Assembly: GCA_001899315.1 (NCBI GenBank)
Contig: MOYA01000003.1
Span: 148,369-212,368, forward strand
Direction: 5' to 3'
DNA from: Candidatus Obscuribacter phosphatis
GTDB taxonomy: Bacteria; Cyanobacteriota; Vampirovibrionia; Obscuribacterales; Obscuribacteraceae
DNA: 64,000 nt
A program made the position numbers and the translations under genes. Positions 36,771 through 46,920 of this stretch are shown piece after piece (the stretch's first letter is position 1; every line of letters begins with the position of its first letter). A model generated the notes under the pieces. The model made no database searches. It saw only the letters and a list, made by a program, of their open reading frames with translations, and was not told where the DNA came from.

Positions 36771-38330
36771 GTGTCTGAAGCCAAGGCAACAAAACAAACA
36801 GGAAAGGAACGCTTAAACGAGCTTTCCGGCTTTGGCCGCTGGAAAGAACTCTTTCCGCCCCTCGAAAACGAAGAAACCGCCCTGGCCTCTTTGCGTGAAG
36901 ACCTAGCCGAGGTGCCGGTACTTGGCACCGACGGCAAAGTGACAAACACTTATGCCAAAATCGAAGCAGAAGACTTAAGCCGGGCTGACAAAGATTTGAT
37001 CTGGCATTGCCTCGCCCTGGTGCGCGAAGCTTATTTGAAGTTGGAAGATGCCGATTGCCAGGCCGGTGGCGGTGGTTACCAATGGAATATGAATTGGAAG
37101 CACACCCGCGGCGAACTGGACCAGGTTTTGGAAGCTTGTCGTATCTTGGAGCTGAGTCCGCAAGAAGCGCGAGACGCCATGATCGCCTCAATCTTCTCGG
37201 ATGCGGTAAAGAACCGCGGCAATTTCATTGTTCATAATGTGCATGGCGCCCAAGCCGCCGCCCAGGTGCTTTCTTATTTCTTCGACCCCGACAATCCGGA
37301 AGAAATAAAGATAGTGGAAAGGATTGTTCTAGCTGTAAAGCAGCACCAAATAGCGCCGCCTGAATTTATGGCCCGCACCGTAGCCGTGCTGCTTTGCCGC
37401 AAGTTTGATCTGGAGCCCTTTGATCGCCTGATTGCCCGCGGCAATACCATAGAACAGGCAAAAAATAAGCGCAATAGACGCGTAATTTCAATCTATAGCA
37501 AAATCAGACTGCCCTACCAGAAAGAGCATCTCAGCGATGATCTGCTCACTATCAAATTCACCGAAGAAGAAAGAGAGATGCTCTCGGCCATCGAAATAGA
37601 AGACTGGTATGTGCCGCATCCAGATGTACGCGACTCGGTTATTGCCCACGCCCTCATCGCCGGCGATCATTCGATTAATTACAATAATCCAGATGGCTTT
37701 GCCAAAATAGCTTTGATCAGAGGTCCATCTACCGAAGCTTATTTCGAAGACCCGACCATATATGATTCGCTCGAATCGGCTATGGCAAGCTTTAGCGACA
37801 GCTACAAGATTTTACTGCCCGAAGTACGCACCTTAGCCCTGAACGGCATCCGTCGCACTCACCTGGCAGTGACGCGGGTTTTGCGCATCATGACCGAGCT
37901 TTTTGCCAATATTACAGTCGGACCAAGAGATAACAAGACCGAGATCAACGGCGAAGAAATGGTCAGACAGGCGATGGACCGAGCCAAAATGAAAAATCCG
38001 GACATCTTTGAAAGAGACGCCGGTTACAGTTCGGAAGAAGGACACCGAATATTAGAAAAGGCAGTTGAAAAGGTAGGACAAATTCTTGCCGACTGGCAAG
38101 AAGAATATGGCGCTATTCCGTTCTGTGAAAGAGAGCCCAGCCAATCGGAGCCGGGTCCGGGGCGCTTACCTTTCTGGAATACGCCTTTGCGCTATCCTCT
38201 GCGCGATCAAAAGGGCGAGCTGCTTATATCCAGCCTTACCGAATTAGAACAGAGGCAGTTTGCCTTTGCTCTTAGAATCAGGGAAATAGCCGTAGAATTA
38301 TTGCGTGCCGAACAGTGGTTTTTCTGCTAA
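36771..38330 (+). CDS. Hypothetical protein with HD-like helical core
   Basis: 519 residues, GTG start, no signal or membrane span. Between residues 135 and 205 it has AMIASIFSDAVKNRG, IVHNVHGAQAAAQVL and VLAVKQHQI. That is the spacing of an HD phosphohydrolase, but the HD doublet reads SD, so metal binding is doubtful. The rest is helical and charged (a second acidic half with TVGPRDNKTEINGEEM). I cannot assign a function. It begins 30 bp after the glycosyltransferase gene and may share its transcript. Confidence 0.55.
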   Translation: MSEAKATKQTGKERLNELSGFGRWKELFPPLENEETALASLREDLAEVPVLGTDGKVTNTYAKIEAEDLSRADKDLIWHCLALVREAYLKLEDADCQAGGGGYQWNMNWKHTRGELDQVLEACRILELSPQEARDAMIASIFSDAVKNRGNFIVHNVHGAQAAAQVLSYFFDPDNPEEIKIVERIVLAVKQHQIAPPEFMARTVAVLLCRKFDLEPFDRLIARGNTIEQAKNKRNRRVISIYSKIRLPYQKEHLSDDLLTIKFTEEEREMLSAIEIEDWYVPHPDVRDSVIAHALIAGDHSINYNNPDGFAKIALIRGPSTEAYFEDPTIYDSLESAMASFSDSYKILLPEVRTLALNGIRRTHLAVTRVLRIMTELFANITVGPRDNKTEINGEEMVRQAMDRAKMKNPDIFERDAGYSSEEGHRILEKAVEKVGQILADWQEEYGAIPFCEREPSQSEPGPGRLPFWNTPLRYPLRDQKGELLISSLTELEQRQFAFALRIREIAVELLRAEQWFFC

Positions 38331-38444
38331 GCACTTAGAGCTATGGATCGTTTTGGATCGTTATTGACCGCATATTAAGCCGGGTGGTAGCATTTGCCAA
38401 AGCGCCTTTAATTGCTTACTTAGTAACGAAAAGCAAAAAATATA

Positions 38445-39797
38445 ATGGAAGTCATTGCCTCGGTAGACGGTAACGGAAAAGTACTCAGCATCAGCCAGAA
38501 CTCGTTTGAAGCCTGGAAGCTGTCTGCCGACGAACTGGTTGGGCGCTCTATCTTCGACATTCTTTACCCCGAAGATATGATGTCGGCCCAGCAAGCGCTG
38601 CTCTCGGCAACTTTCATGAAACAACCGACCCAGTTCGAATGCCGGGTAGTGAGGCGTGATTCTATTGTTGTGCCCATGTACTGGACGGCGCAATGGTCCG
38701 ACATGGACAATGCCATGCTCATGGTGGCGCAAGACCATATCAAGCCTAAAGGCGGTGAAGACCCATACAAAGAAGCGCGAGAAACCATGCGTTTTCTTAT
38801 GGAAAGTATACCAATGGGGCTTTTTCTGGCCAGCGTGGACGGAAAAATAGACTTTGCCAACAAATTCCTGGAAAATCTCATGGAAACCGGCGCCCTCGGA
38901 CTTTCGGAAAGATTGATACGAACGGTTTTTCCTATGGATGTAAGGGTGGGCGCCAGCGGTGACTCTGCTTTTGCCGCCTACATAGACAAGAAAACGCAGA
39001 TGCGTGTATTAACAGCCAAAGAGCGCGAAATACCAATCGAATTCTCACTCAAACGTGTCAATATAGGCGGACTGCCAATGTACCTTGGCACCGTCATTAA
39101 TACCACAGAGCGCTTTGAACTGCAGCGCATGCGTCAAAAGTTTATCGACAGCGTGCAGGTACAATTAAAAGCCCCTCTGGCAGCCATCATGATGCACATC
39201 GAACTAACTCTGGAAGGTGTACACGGCAACCTCAACGAACAAGGTAAAAGGCGCGCCGAGACCATTCTCAAAGACATTCATGAAATGCTTGCCGCCATCG
39301 AAAGCATTCTTGAGGTGAACAAGCTGCAATCGGGCACATTCGCCCTCGATGTGGCGCCAAACAATATTATGGCGCTCTTGCAGCAAGCGCTCATGGCCAT
39401 GCTTTATGAAATTAGAGAGAAAGAGCTTGTTTTAGAAATAAACGGTCCCGAACTTGCCGTCATGGTGGACGAAGAAAAACTGATGACCGTGGTCATGACT
39501 CTCTTTGCCAATGCTGTACGCTTTTCTCCCCAGGGCAGCAAGGTAAGAGTGCAAGTTATTGATGTCGGCAACAAAGCAAGAGTGGAAATCATCGACCGTG
39601 GCCCAGGCATGACCGAAGATCAAAAAGACGCTCTCTTTGACCCACTCAGACAGCCCACCGTCACAGGCGAAGGCGGCGCCGGCACGATTCTGGCAGCTCG
39701 ACAGATTGTGGAAAAACATGGCGGCAACATGGGCGTTATTAGCCACCAGGGAGCCGGCTCTAATTTTTGGTTCGAACTGCCGAAAGCCCCAGACTGA
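38445..39797 (+). CDS. PAS-PAS histidine-kinase-like protein lacking the phospho-acceptor His
   Basis: 450 residues. PAS domains lie at about 5-105 and 115-225, then a dimerisation helix and an ATPase domain. In the helix the usual S-x-x-H-E-L-R-T-P-L box reads SVQVQLKAPLAAI, so Val replaces the His. The ATPase part keeps the N-box (FANAVRFSPQGS) and the G1 motif (IIDRGPGMTED), while G2 is altered (GEGGAGTILAARQ). It has no membrane segment. It may bind ATP and act as an adaptor or pseudokinase. No response regulator is adjacent. Confidence 0.82.
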   Translation: MEVIASVDGNGKVLSISQNSFEAWKLSADELVGRSIFDILYPEDMMSAQQALLSATFMKQPTQFECRVVRRDSIVVPMYWTAQWSDMDNAMLMVAQDHIKPKGGEDPYKEARETMRFLMESIPMGLFLASVDGKIDFANKFLENLMETGALGLSERLIRTVFPMDVRVGASGDSAFAAYIDKKTQMRVLTAKEREIPIEFSLKRVNIGGLPMYLGTVINTTERFELQRMRQKFIDSVQVQLKAPLAAIMMHIELTLEGVHGNLNEQGKRRAETILKDIHEMLAAIESILEVNKLQSGTFALDVAPNNIMALLQQALMAMLYEIREKELVLEINGPELAVMVDEEKLMTVVMTLFANAVRFSPQGSKVRVQVIDVGNKARVEIIDRGPGMTEDQKDALFDPLRQPTVTGEGGAGTILAARQIVEKHGGNMGVISHQGAGSNFWFELPKAPD

Positions 39798-39910
39798 CCT
39801 GCCATTCAAAACAGTAATAACTCAGAGCAGATACAATTCAATTTTCATGTTCTAGATTTACAGAGTCACTTGCCGGCGTCCCGGCACTGTCAGACTTTGC
39901 CTGCAGACTT

Positions 39911-39994
39911 TTCTACTCTGAGTTCTGTTCTGACTTCTGTTCTGCTTTCAGTTCTGTTTTATGTTCTGTTTTATGTTCTGGTCTCTGTTCTTTT
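39911..39994. repeat. 12-bp tandem repeat, TTCTGTTCTGNN
   Basis: Seven degenerate 12-bp units (TTCTGTTCTGAC, TTCAGTTCTGTT, TTATGTTCTGTT and relatives) in the 358-bp gap between the PAS protein and the permease. Nothing else is recognised in that gap. A plus-strand frame runs through the repeats into the permease gene but lacks a proper start. Confidence 0.8.
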
Positions 39995-40155
39995 TTTCCC
40001 GGCTGTTCGACCGAACAGCTCTTCGACATTCAGGTGGCAATGCCCATCTTGGGCAATATCCAAAGCTGAAGGGCAAAATAGACCCCTATTATGGCTACAA
40101 ACCAAATTACATCGTGCATAGAATTACTCATGATAGTTGGAGTATAACAAGAAGT

Positions 40156-40899
40156 ATGGACCCACAAATAATCATAGCGGCTTTGGCGGCTTTAGGCGCC
40201 TCTTTATTGACTTTCTTCACCGGCTTTGGACTTGGTACCGTTTTGCTGCCGGTCCTGGCTGTCTTTCTACCTTTACCGAATGCCATTGCGACAACCGCGC
40301 TGGTGCACTTTATCAATTCAACCGGCAAACTCTGCCTAACTTTTCGCCACACTAGCGGCCCGATCCTTCTTAAATTCGGACTACCAGCCTTTATTGCCTC
40401 CTATTTTGGTGCAAAACTGCTGGTACTGACACAGGCGCCTAAACTGCCTATGGCTCTACTGATGGCAGTTTTCGCCATAGTAGACTTGCTTAAGCTAGCC
40501 GAAAAATTCAAGCTGCCAAAGACCAAGCAAACTCTCTGGCTAGCCGCAGGTGGAGCCCTAAGCGGTCTATTTGGTGGTTTTTCCGGGCATCAGGGCGCCT
40601 TTCGTACAGCCTTTCTCTTAAGAATGGGCTTGAGTAAAGAAGCCTTGGTGGCCACGGGCGCAGCCCTCGCCTTTTTGGTAGACCTCATGCGCCTTATGGT
40701 TTACCAAAGCAGCCTTAATCTATGCAATAACAGTTGCCAATTACAGCTACCGATTACAGTTGCCGCAACCATAGCGGCACTGCTTGGCACCATATTTGGT
40801 AGCAAACTTCTCAAGAAAGTGGCAATTAGACAAATCGAAATTCTTGCCTCGATCATGCTTTTAGCAGTCAGTCTGGCTCTAGCTCTAGGCTATATTTAG
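40156..40899 (+). CDS. TauE/SafE-family anion permease
   Basis: 247 residues with seven or eight membrane helices. The family's N-terminal repeat GASLLTFFTGFGLGTVLLPV and its second copy GGALSGLFGGFSGHQGAFRT are both clear. Family members export or import sulfite, sulfoacetate or other organosulfur anions. The frame extends upstream, but the ATG at 40156 starts right at the first membrane helix. It meets the minus-strand neighbour in a 4-nt convergent overlap. Actual substrate unknown. Confidence 0.82.
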   Translation: MDPQIIIAALAALGASLLTFFTGFGLGTVLLPVLAVFLPLPNAIATTALVHFINSTGKLCLTFRHTSGPILLKFGLPAFIASYFGAKLLVLTQAPKLPMALLMAVFAIVDLLKLAEKFKLPKTKQTLWLAAGGALSGLFGGFSGHQGAFRTAFLLRMGLSKEALVATGAALAFLVDLMRLMVYQSSLNLCNNSCQLQLPITVAATIAALLGTIFGSKLLKKVAIRQIEILASIMLLAVSLALALGYI

Positions 40900-41726
40900 A
40901 GCCTGCGCCCCCTAACTATTGCACGGGCGGCACGGCGGTCTTGCTCAGTGGGACCATTCTCGGCTTGCCACTTAATTAAATCAGGCATACGTCTATAGCT
41001 CAGCATCTCTTCCGCTAATCTGCCGCTTTGCAGTTCTTGCATCGGCCGGGTGACCAACTTGCCCTCTTTCAAGGCTTTGATGACGGCGTCTTCGATATCT
41101 TTGACCGTCACCTTATCTTCGCCTTTTTCTTGCATGAGTCGCCTGGCTATTTCCACCCCCGCCCTGTTATTGAGCAGATCGGCATTAGTATCGGCTATTT
41201 TGGCCAGGTCAATCTTGCCCCGATATGAAGAGTAGAGATTGAAGTCTTTCTGCTCATTCATCCAGCCCATTTCAAGGGACGTGCGCTCACCATACTTCAT
41301 GGCATAGATTGCCGAGGTAATTGTATGGCGGAAAGCGTTCTCTTCAGTCAGATCGCGCCTACTGTCTTCAACAAGATTATGAGCCCTAGCCCGGTTGCCG
41401 GCCCACTGATTGAACTCGTTTTTACCGGAAATTGTAAAGTCACCAAAGGACGAGTCTAAGCTGGGCGAAAAAGAGCTACCTTGGTCGGCTGGCTTGCCGC
41501 GATAGCCGTCTTTAGCCTTGGTGCTGGAGTCATCACCGACCAGGGTCAAGTTATTTAGCCCAGGGGCTTCTGTGGTCTTGGCCGTTTCTCGATGCTGAAA
41601 AGGTTGCCTGGCCTCAGGACTAGAGAGCAGGCTGCCGCCGAGCATAGACAACTCGGAAGAAAGAACGCCTTTACCAATTTGAGCGCTCTCATGCTTTTCT
41701 CTAGGCTCGTCATTTCTTGAAACCAT
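40896..41726 (-). CDS. Hypothetical protein, DUF6973-like C-terminal domain
   Basis: 276 residues from the ATG at 41726 (a longer frame with a non-ATG start exists). The first 110 residues are Ser/Gly-rich and probably disordered. The second half carries EENAFRHTITSAIYAMKYGE and DLLNNRAGVEIARRL, which match the N-A-F-R-H and N-N-x-x-G-x-x-I-x-R pattern of DUF6973-type domains, found in secreted or phage-linked bacterial proteins. No signal peptide. Function not known. Confidence 0.55.
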   Translation of the reverse strand: MVSRNDEPREKHESAQIGKGVLSSELSMLGGSLLSSPEARQPFQHRETAKTTEAPGLNNLTLVGDDSSTKAKDGYRGKPADQGSSFSPSLDSSFGDFTISGKNEFNQWAGNRARAHNLVEDSRRDLTEENAFRHTITSAIYAMKYGERTSLEMGWMNEQKDFNLYSSYRGKIDLAKIADTNADLLNNRAGVEIARRLMQEKGEDKVTVKDIEDAVIKALKEGKLVTRPMQELQSGRLAEEMLSYRRMPDLIKWQAENGPTEQDRRAARAIVRGRRL

Positions 41727-41781
41727 AGACGATATATACCCGAAAAGAGAGAAGACTGGACAAGATCGGGCTGTCAAAAGC

Positions 41782-41821
41782 AAGAAAGAGAAGGGGAAAT
41801 GTCTTTCCCCTTCTCTTTCTT
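41782..41821. terminator. Perfect 18-bp hairpin downstream of transketolase
   Basis: Arms AAGAAAGAGAAGGGGAAA and its exact complement with loop TGTC. On the minus strand it is followed by TTGCTTTTGAC, a short U-rich tail. It lies past the 16-bp repeats after the transketolase gene and just before the DUF6973-like gene. Confidence 0.7.
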
Positions 41822-41940
41822 TAGACTTAGCCTAGACTGGTCTTAATCTAGCTTGGGCTTAGTCTAGATTGGACTTAGCGTATATTGGCCTTAATCTAGA
41901 TTGGACTTATCCAAATAGAGCTTTATCCCAATAGAGCTTT
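41822..41940. repeat. 16-bp tandem repeat growing from the transketolase 3' end
   Basis: About eight degenerate units, on the minus strand TAAGTCCAATCTAGAC and variants. The first units (TAAAGCTCTATTGGGA, TAAAGCTCTATTTGGA) include the gene's last codons and its stop, so the array starts inside the coding end and continues downstream. Confidence 0.75.
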
Positions 41941-43818
41941 AACTGTAGCCACAATATGCGGGGCGGAGATGCCAGCGGCGTCCATCAACTCATGGGGAGC
42001 TCCCGAGCCGGGCATTTCGCGCACAGCAATTTTGACCACATTGGGCATCTTCTTGGAGGAGATCTTCTCGCCTCTGGTCGGCGGCTGAGCAGCAAAGGCA
42101 TCGAGGACTGCGTCGCCGAGTCCGCCTTCCGGCCAGTGATCTTCCACCACAACCAGGTGTCCAGTCTCGTTGGCAGCGGTCTCTAGAGTTTTCACATCGA
42201 TAGGTTTGACACTATACAAGTCGATGACTCGTACATTGATACCCTGCGACTTCAACTCTTCATAGGCTTTCACACATTCATGCAAGGTGATGCCGGCGGC
42301 AATAAGTGTGACTGCATCATCTTTAGATGAATAAAGCACCTTGCTGCCGCCAATCGGGAAGGTTTCGTCTTCTTTATAGAGAAGCTTGGTCTTTTCCCTT
42401 GTTGTGCGCATGTAAGAGATACCATCCAGATGATACATCGCTTCCACCAGACGAGCTGTTGAAACAGCGTCGGTGGGATAGAGCACGGTCGAGCCGTGGA
42501 TGGCGCGCATCATGGCAATATCTTCCAGGGCCATTTGAGATGGACCATCAGCACCAATTGAACAACCGGCGTGGGAACCGCATAGCTTTATGGTACCGCG
42601 GCTGATGGCACCCATACGGATGAAATCGTAGGCACGCGAGAGGAAGGCGGCAAAGGTAGAGGCAAAGGCTTTCTTGCCTCTTGTGCCCAAACCAAGACCA
42701 ACACCGACCATCAGCTGCTCGGCTATAAACATTTCAAAATAGCGGTCTAGAAATGCTTTGGCGAACTTCTCGGCATAGGTTGAGTTGGAGACTTCAGCAT
42801 CGATGACGACGACATCGGCGTAAGCAGTACCGAGGGCTTTGAGAGCATCGCCGTAGGCTTCACGGGTGGCGGCAGGAGCCGAATAGTGAGGGGCGGCATA
42901 CTTGCCCGAACCAGTAATTTCAGCACTAAGCTGAGCCTTAGCCGGCATTTGCGGTGGAGCAGCTACTTTGATAGTGATACTTGACTCACCGCCGAGGAGC
43001 TTGATTGCTTCCTGGGCTTGTTCGGCCGAAAGAGGCTTGCCGTGCCAGTTATCTTGATTGGCTGTGAGAGGAATACCATGACCTTTCTCGGTCTTAGCGA
43101 TAATCAAAACCGGCTGACCTTGCACTTTCACGGCGGCTTTGTAAGCGTCGTCTATTTGCTTGAGATCATGTCCGTCTATTTCAATCACATGGCAACCAAA
43201 GGCTTTGGCGCGTTCGGCATAAGCATGCGAATTCCAACCAAGGGCGGTCTCGCCTCTTTGACCGAGGCGGTTCATGTCGAGTATGCCCACCAGGTTATCA
43301 AGCTTGTAATGAGAGGCACAAGCCATGGCTTCCCAGACCGACCCCTCAGCCATCTCGCTATCGCCAAGCAAAACCCAGACCTTGTAATCGAGCTTATCTA
43401 GATATTTGCCGTTCAAGGCCATGCCAACGCCCAGAGCCAGTCCCTGCCCGAGCGAACCGGTAGCAACATCGACCCAAGGAATAATTTTGGGAACCGGGTG
43501 ACCTTCCAAACGAGAACCGAACTTGCGCAAGCTCATCAGTTCTTTATCGTCGATAGCACCGGCGGCTTTGTACATAGAATAGAGAAGCGGGCAAGCATGC
43601 CCCTTCGAAAAGATGAGGCGATCGTTATAGGCGTAATCGGGGCGGTCAAAATCATATTTGAGATAGCCTGTCATGAGCACGGCCATGAGATCGGCTGCCG
43701 ACATACTGGATGTGGGGTGACCGGAGCCGGCAGCAGTGGTCGATCTGATACTGTCGACTCTGAACTGACGGGCAAGCTCGGTGACCTTTTCTACGGCCAA
43801 TGCCTGTACTTCCACCAT
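41923..43818 (-). CDS. tkt: Transketolase (short, animal/archaeal-like form)
   Basis: Moves two-carbon ketol units between sugar phosphates in the pentose phosphate pathway, with thiamine diphosphate and Mg. 631 residues in one chain; AGAAGGAG lies 7 nt before the ATG at 43818. Visible motifs: SGHPTSS near residue 32, the ThDP/Mg motif GDSEMAEG...DMN near 150-180 and the C-terminal domain VIDLYSVKPID near 535. GDSE replaces the more usual GDGE/GDGC start of the motif. The short length resembles vertebrate-type transketolases rather than the 660-residue E. coli type. A 3' repeat array follows. Confidence 0.92.
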   Translation of the reverse strand: MVEVQALAVEKVTELARQFRVDSIRSTTAAGSGHPTSSMSAADLMAVLMTGYLKYDFDRPDYAYNDRLIFSKGHACPLLYSMYKAAGAIDDKELMSLRKFGSRLEGHPVPKIIPWVDVATGSLGQGLALGVGMALNGKYLDKLDYKVWVLLGDSEMAEGSVWEAMACASHYKLDNLVGILDMNRLGQRGETALGWNSHAYAERAKAFGCHVIEIDGHDLKQIDDAYKAAVKVQGQPVLIIAKTEKGHGIPLTANQDNWHGKPLSAEQAQEAIKLLGGESSITIKVAAPPQMPAKAQLSAEITGSGKYAAPHYSAPAATREAYGDALKALGTAYADVVVIDAEVSNSTYAEKFAKAFLDRYFEMFIAEQLMVGVGLGLGTRGKKAFASTFAAFLSRAYDFIRMGAISRGTIKLCGSHAGCSIGADGPSQMALEDIAMMRAIHGSTVLYPTDAVSTARLVEAMYHLDGISYMRTTREKTKLLYKEDETFPIGGSKVLYSSKDDAVTLIAAGITLHECVKAYEELKSQGINVRVIDLYSVKPIDVKTLETAANETGHLVVVEDHWPEGGLGDAVLDAFAAQPPTRGEKISSKKMPNVVKIAVREMPGSGAPHELMDAAGISAPHIVATVKALLG

Positions 43819-44042
43819 GTTAACTCCTTCTGGTTGAATCACCCTTGACAGGTCCTATTCCAAAACGTCGCTTTCCCCGGTTAGCTTCCGGCAGCGCAGT
43901 TTGATTTGCATATGGTACCTGGTACGGGGGCGATTTGCCTTAACTTTATTATTAAGCGAAAAGAGTAGAATAAGCACTCGCGCTTGTTCAAACTAAATTT
44001 GGGACCAAATTTTGGACCAAATTCAAGTCTGAATTGAAGCAT

Positions 44043-44093
44043 GCAGCCGAAACAAATTAGCAGCCGAAATAAATTAGTAGCCGAAGAAAAATA
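44043..44093. repeat. 17-bp tandem repeat upstream of the aminopeptidase gene
   Basis: Three units, GCAGCCGAAACAAATTA, GCAGCCGAAATAAATTA and GTAGCCGAAGAAAAATA. Just before it, TTTGGGACCAAA and TTTTGGACCAAA repeat (43997-44022). They fill most of the 305-bp gap ahead of the aminopeptidase; its promoter must lie in or before them. Confidence 0.8.
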
Positions 44094-44123
44094 AACATCC
44101 AAATCAAATAAGAGGTAAAGCAA

Positions 44124-46820
44124 GTGACCACAGGCAAATGTGATGATTACAGGTTGAGCAAAGCTGTTTTGCCCGAACGTTACCGTATTCACCTCTGCCC
44201 AGACTTGCAAACTTTTACCTTCACCGGTAACTGCGAAATTGACGTCCTGATAAACGCAGGCGAAACTGAAAAAATCAGCGAAATCGTCATGAATGCGGTG
44301 GATTTGGATATAGAGAATGCTTCTCTATCGAGGGACGGCAGCCAAATAGAGCCGGTCAAAATCGAACTAAATCATGAGCTCGAAAGGCTGACAATCGAAT
44401 TTGCCGAAGCCTTAGAACCAGGGGCAGCCACTATCACACTTGAGTTCTCTGGTCATATCAATGACAAATTGCGGGGCTTTTATCGCAGCGAACAGGTTCA
44501 TCCCGAAACGGGAGAAAAGAGCTTTATCGCCCTCACTCAGTTTGAAGCGACTGATGCCAGAAGAGCTTTTCCTTGCTTCGATGAGCCAGAATTCAAAGCC
44601 ACTTTCCAGCTGGAGATGACAGTAGAAAAATCACTTACAGTCATTTCAAATACACCAATAGCGGAAGAAATTCTGAAAAGCAATGACCAGGGGCAGACGC
44701 TTAAGACCGTCCGTTTCAAAGAAACCATGAAAATGTCAACCTATATAGTCGCCTTCTTGGTCGGCTCTTTCGACAAATCAGAAACTATTGATGTAGAAGG
44801 CATACCCTTCACTGTTTACGCGCCCCAGGGTAAGGGAAATCTGACTAAGTTCGCCCTCGAAATTGGCGCTTTTGCTCTACAGTTTTTCAACAGCTATTAC
44901 GGCATCAAATATCCAGGCGAAAAGATGGACATGATTGCCGTTCCCGACTTTGCCTTCGGCGCCATGGAAAATCTGGGGGCAGTCATCTACCGAGAAAACG
45001 CCCTCTTGGTTGACCCCAATAGAGCCTCACATCAGGAACTAGAGAGAGTTGCCGATGTTATTGCCCACGAGCTAGCCCATATGTGGTTCGGCAATTTGAC
45101 CACAATGAAGTGGTGGAACGGCATCTGGCTAAACGAAGCCTTTGCCACATTTATGCAATTGGTTGCCGTGGACAACTTCAAGCCATCTTGGAAAAGATGG
45201 GAGACTTTCGGAGTCTCACGGGCGACGGCAATGACCACAGACGGACTTTCTGCCACTCGCAAGATCGAGTTTCCGGTAATTAAACCGGAAGAAGCAAACG
45301 GCATGTTCGACGTATTGACCTACGAGAAAGGCGCTTCGGTGCTGCGCATGCTTGAACAGTTCATCGGGGAAAGTGAATTTAAAGCCGGTGTAAATGCTTA
45401 CCTGCAAAAACACAAATATGCCAATACCGAAACCGCCGACCTCTGGCAAGCTCTGGCAGAGAGCGCCAAACTGCCGGTCGGCGGGATAATGGATTCCTGG
45501 ATTTACCAAGAAGGCTATCCGCTCGTCAAAGTCGAACAAGGTGAAAAGCCAGGCACAATCAAGCTCAAACAAGAACGCTTCTTTTATTTGAAAGAAAACA
45601 GCGCCGACACACTCTTTCAGATTCCACTGATAATCAAAGTCGCTCTTGGTGCTAAGACCGGCAGTCCAGAGGCGCCCAACGGTGGCATGGGGAGCTTCCA
45701 AACGATCAAGTATTTGCTCAAAGAAAAAGAAGCGAACCTGGACTTAAATGAGCTGCTCAGCCAAAGTTCTAAAGAAAACAAGGTGATAGCAGAAGCTTCA
45801 GACCTGAAACTGTTGGTTGTCAATGCTGGCGGCAGCGGCTTCTACCGTGTGCACTACGATAGTGCATTAATGAACTGCTTCAAGAGTGCCCTGCAAGAAC
45901 AATTCGCCGCTCCGGCACAGGGTCATGTAAAGCAAACAGATGTTCCGTTAAGTACACTGGAACGCTTTAATCTGATCAACGACTTTTTTGCACTAGCCGT
46001 AAACGGCACTGCAACCTTGCCGGAATATCTGGACTTCCTGAAACTCTTCCGGCTGGAAGGCGACAAAAATGTCTGGGCTCTGATTATCTCATCATTGCAA
46101 TATCTCGAGAGAGTTTACTTCCCCAGCACCGCCGCCATCAGAGATTTGACCCTGGAACTGCTCAAACCCACCATCAGCTGCCTAGGGCTGGCGGAGATGC
46201 CCGGCGAAAGCGAGCAGATCAAACAGCTCAGAGGGTTAGCGCTACAAGCTATTGGCACCACCGGTGATGACAAAGAAATACAGAAACAACTAAGCGAACT
46301 CTATGAAAAGAACGGCGACAACTTGCCGCCCGATATACTTTCGGCAGCTCTTTCTGTACTAGCATATTGCGGCGATGAGAATCGCTACAATGCTTTTAAC
46401 GCCAAATATCTAGCGGCTCAATCACCGCAAGAGAAAGAGAGATACATGCAGGCTTTAGCCCAGTTTAAACAAGAAGATTTGCTGAAAAGAACCCTTTCTA
46501 TGACCCTGACCGGCGAGATTCGCAGCCAGAATGCTCCATATTTGGTGCGCAACCTGATGCTTAATCCCTGGGGCAGAAAGATAGGCTGGCAGTTCGTCCA
46601 AGATAACTGGAGCGAAATCAGAGCCAAGTTCCCCGCCCTGATTATCACCCGCCTTGTGGAAGGCATCACCGGACTAATTGACGAGCAACTGAGCCTGGAA
46701 GCTGAAAAGTTCTTCGCCGAAAATCCTGTTAAGGAAGGGCAAAAGACAGTGGACCAGCATCGAGAGAAGCTGAAAGTCGCTATGTCCCTACAAAGACGAC
46801 TAAAACAAGCAGTCGTCTAA
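44124..46820 (+). CDS. M1-family zinc aminopeptidase
   Basis: 898 residues, GTG start with AGAGG about 9 nt upstream, no signal peptide, so probably cytosolic. It removes N-terminal residues from peptides. The substrate motif FGAMENLG is near residue 279; the zinc site HELAHMWFGN near 315 is followed by the distal glutamate NEAFA about 19 residues later. A C-terminal ERAP1-like helical domain occupies residues 565-890. The overall plan is that of puromycin-sensitive/tricorn-interacting-factor-type aminopeptidases. The gene stands alone between two repeat-bearing gaps. Confidence 0.92.
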   Translation: MTTGKCDDYRLSKAVLPERYRIHLCPDLQTFTFTGNCEIDVLINAGETEKISEIVMNAVDLDIENASLSRDGSQIEPVKIELNHELERLTIEFAEALEPGAATITLEFSGHINDKLRGFYRSEQVHPETGEKSFIALTQFEATDARRAFPCFDEPEFKATFQLEMTVEKSLTVISNTPIAEEILKSNDQGQTLKTVRFKETMKMSTYIVAFLVGSFDKSETIDVEGIPFTVYAPQGKGNLTKFALEIGAFALQFFNSYYGIKYPGEKMDMIAVPDFAFGAMENLGAVIYRENALLVDPNRASHQELERVADVIAHELAHMWFGNLTTMKWWNGIWLNEAFATFMQLVAVDNFKPSWKRWETFGVSRATAMTTDGLSATRKIEFPVIKPEEANGMFDVLTYEKGASVLRMLEQFIGESEFKAGVNAYLQKHKYANTETADLWQALAESAKLPVGGIMDSWIYQEGYPLVKVEQGEKPGTIKLKQERFFYLKENSADTLFQIPLIIKVALGAKTGSPEAPNGGMGSFQTIKYLLKEKEANLDLNELLSQSSKENKVIAEASDLKLLVVNAGGSGFYRVHYDSALMNCFKSALQEQFAAPAQGHVKQTDVPLSTLERFNLINDFFALAVNGTATLPEYLDFLKLFRLEGDKNVWALIISSLQYLERVYFPSTAAIRDLTLELLKPTISCLGLAEMPGESEQIKQLRGLALQAIGTTGDDKEIQKQLSELYEKNGDNLPPDILSAALSVLAYCGDENRYNAFNAKYLAAQSPQEKERYMQALAQFKQEDLLKRTLSMTLTGEIRSQNAPYLVRNLMLNPWGRKIGWQFVQDNWSEIRAKFPALIITRLVEGITGLIDEQLSLEAEKFFAENPVKEGQKTVDQHREKLKVAMSLQRRLKQAVV

Positions 46821-46920
46821 ATTGAGCAAGATCGGGAGCAGAATTCTTCTTCACTTGCAATAAACTGCTATTGCTGCAGCGAGGTGTAAGCAAACTAACT
46901 AGTTAGTGAAGGGGAGTAGA

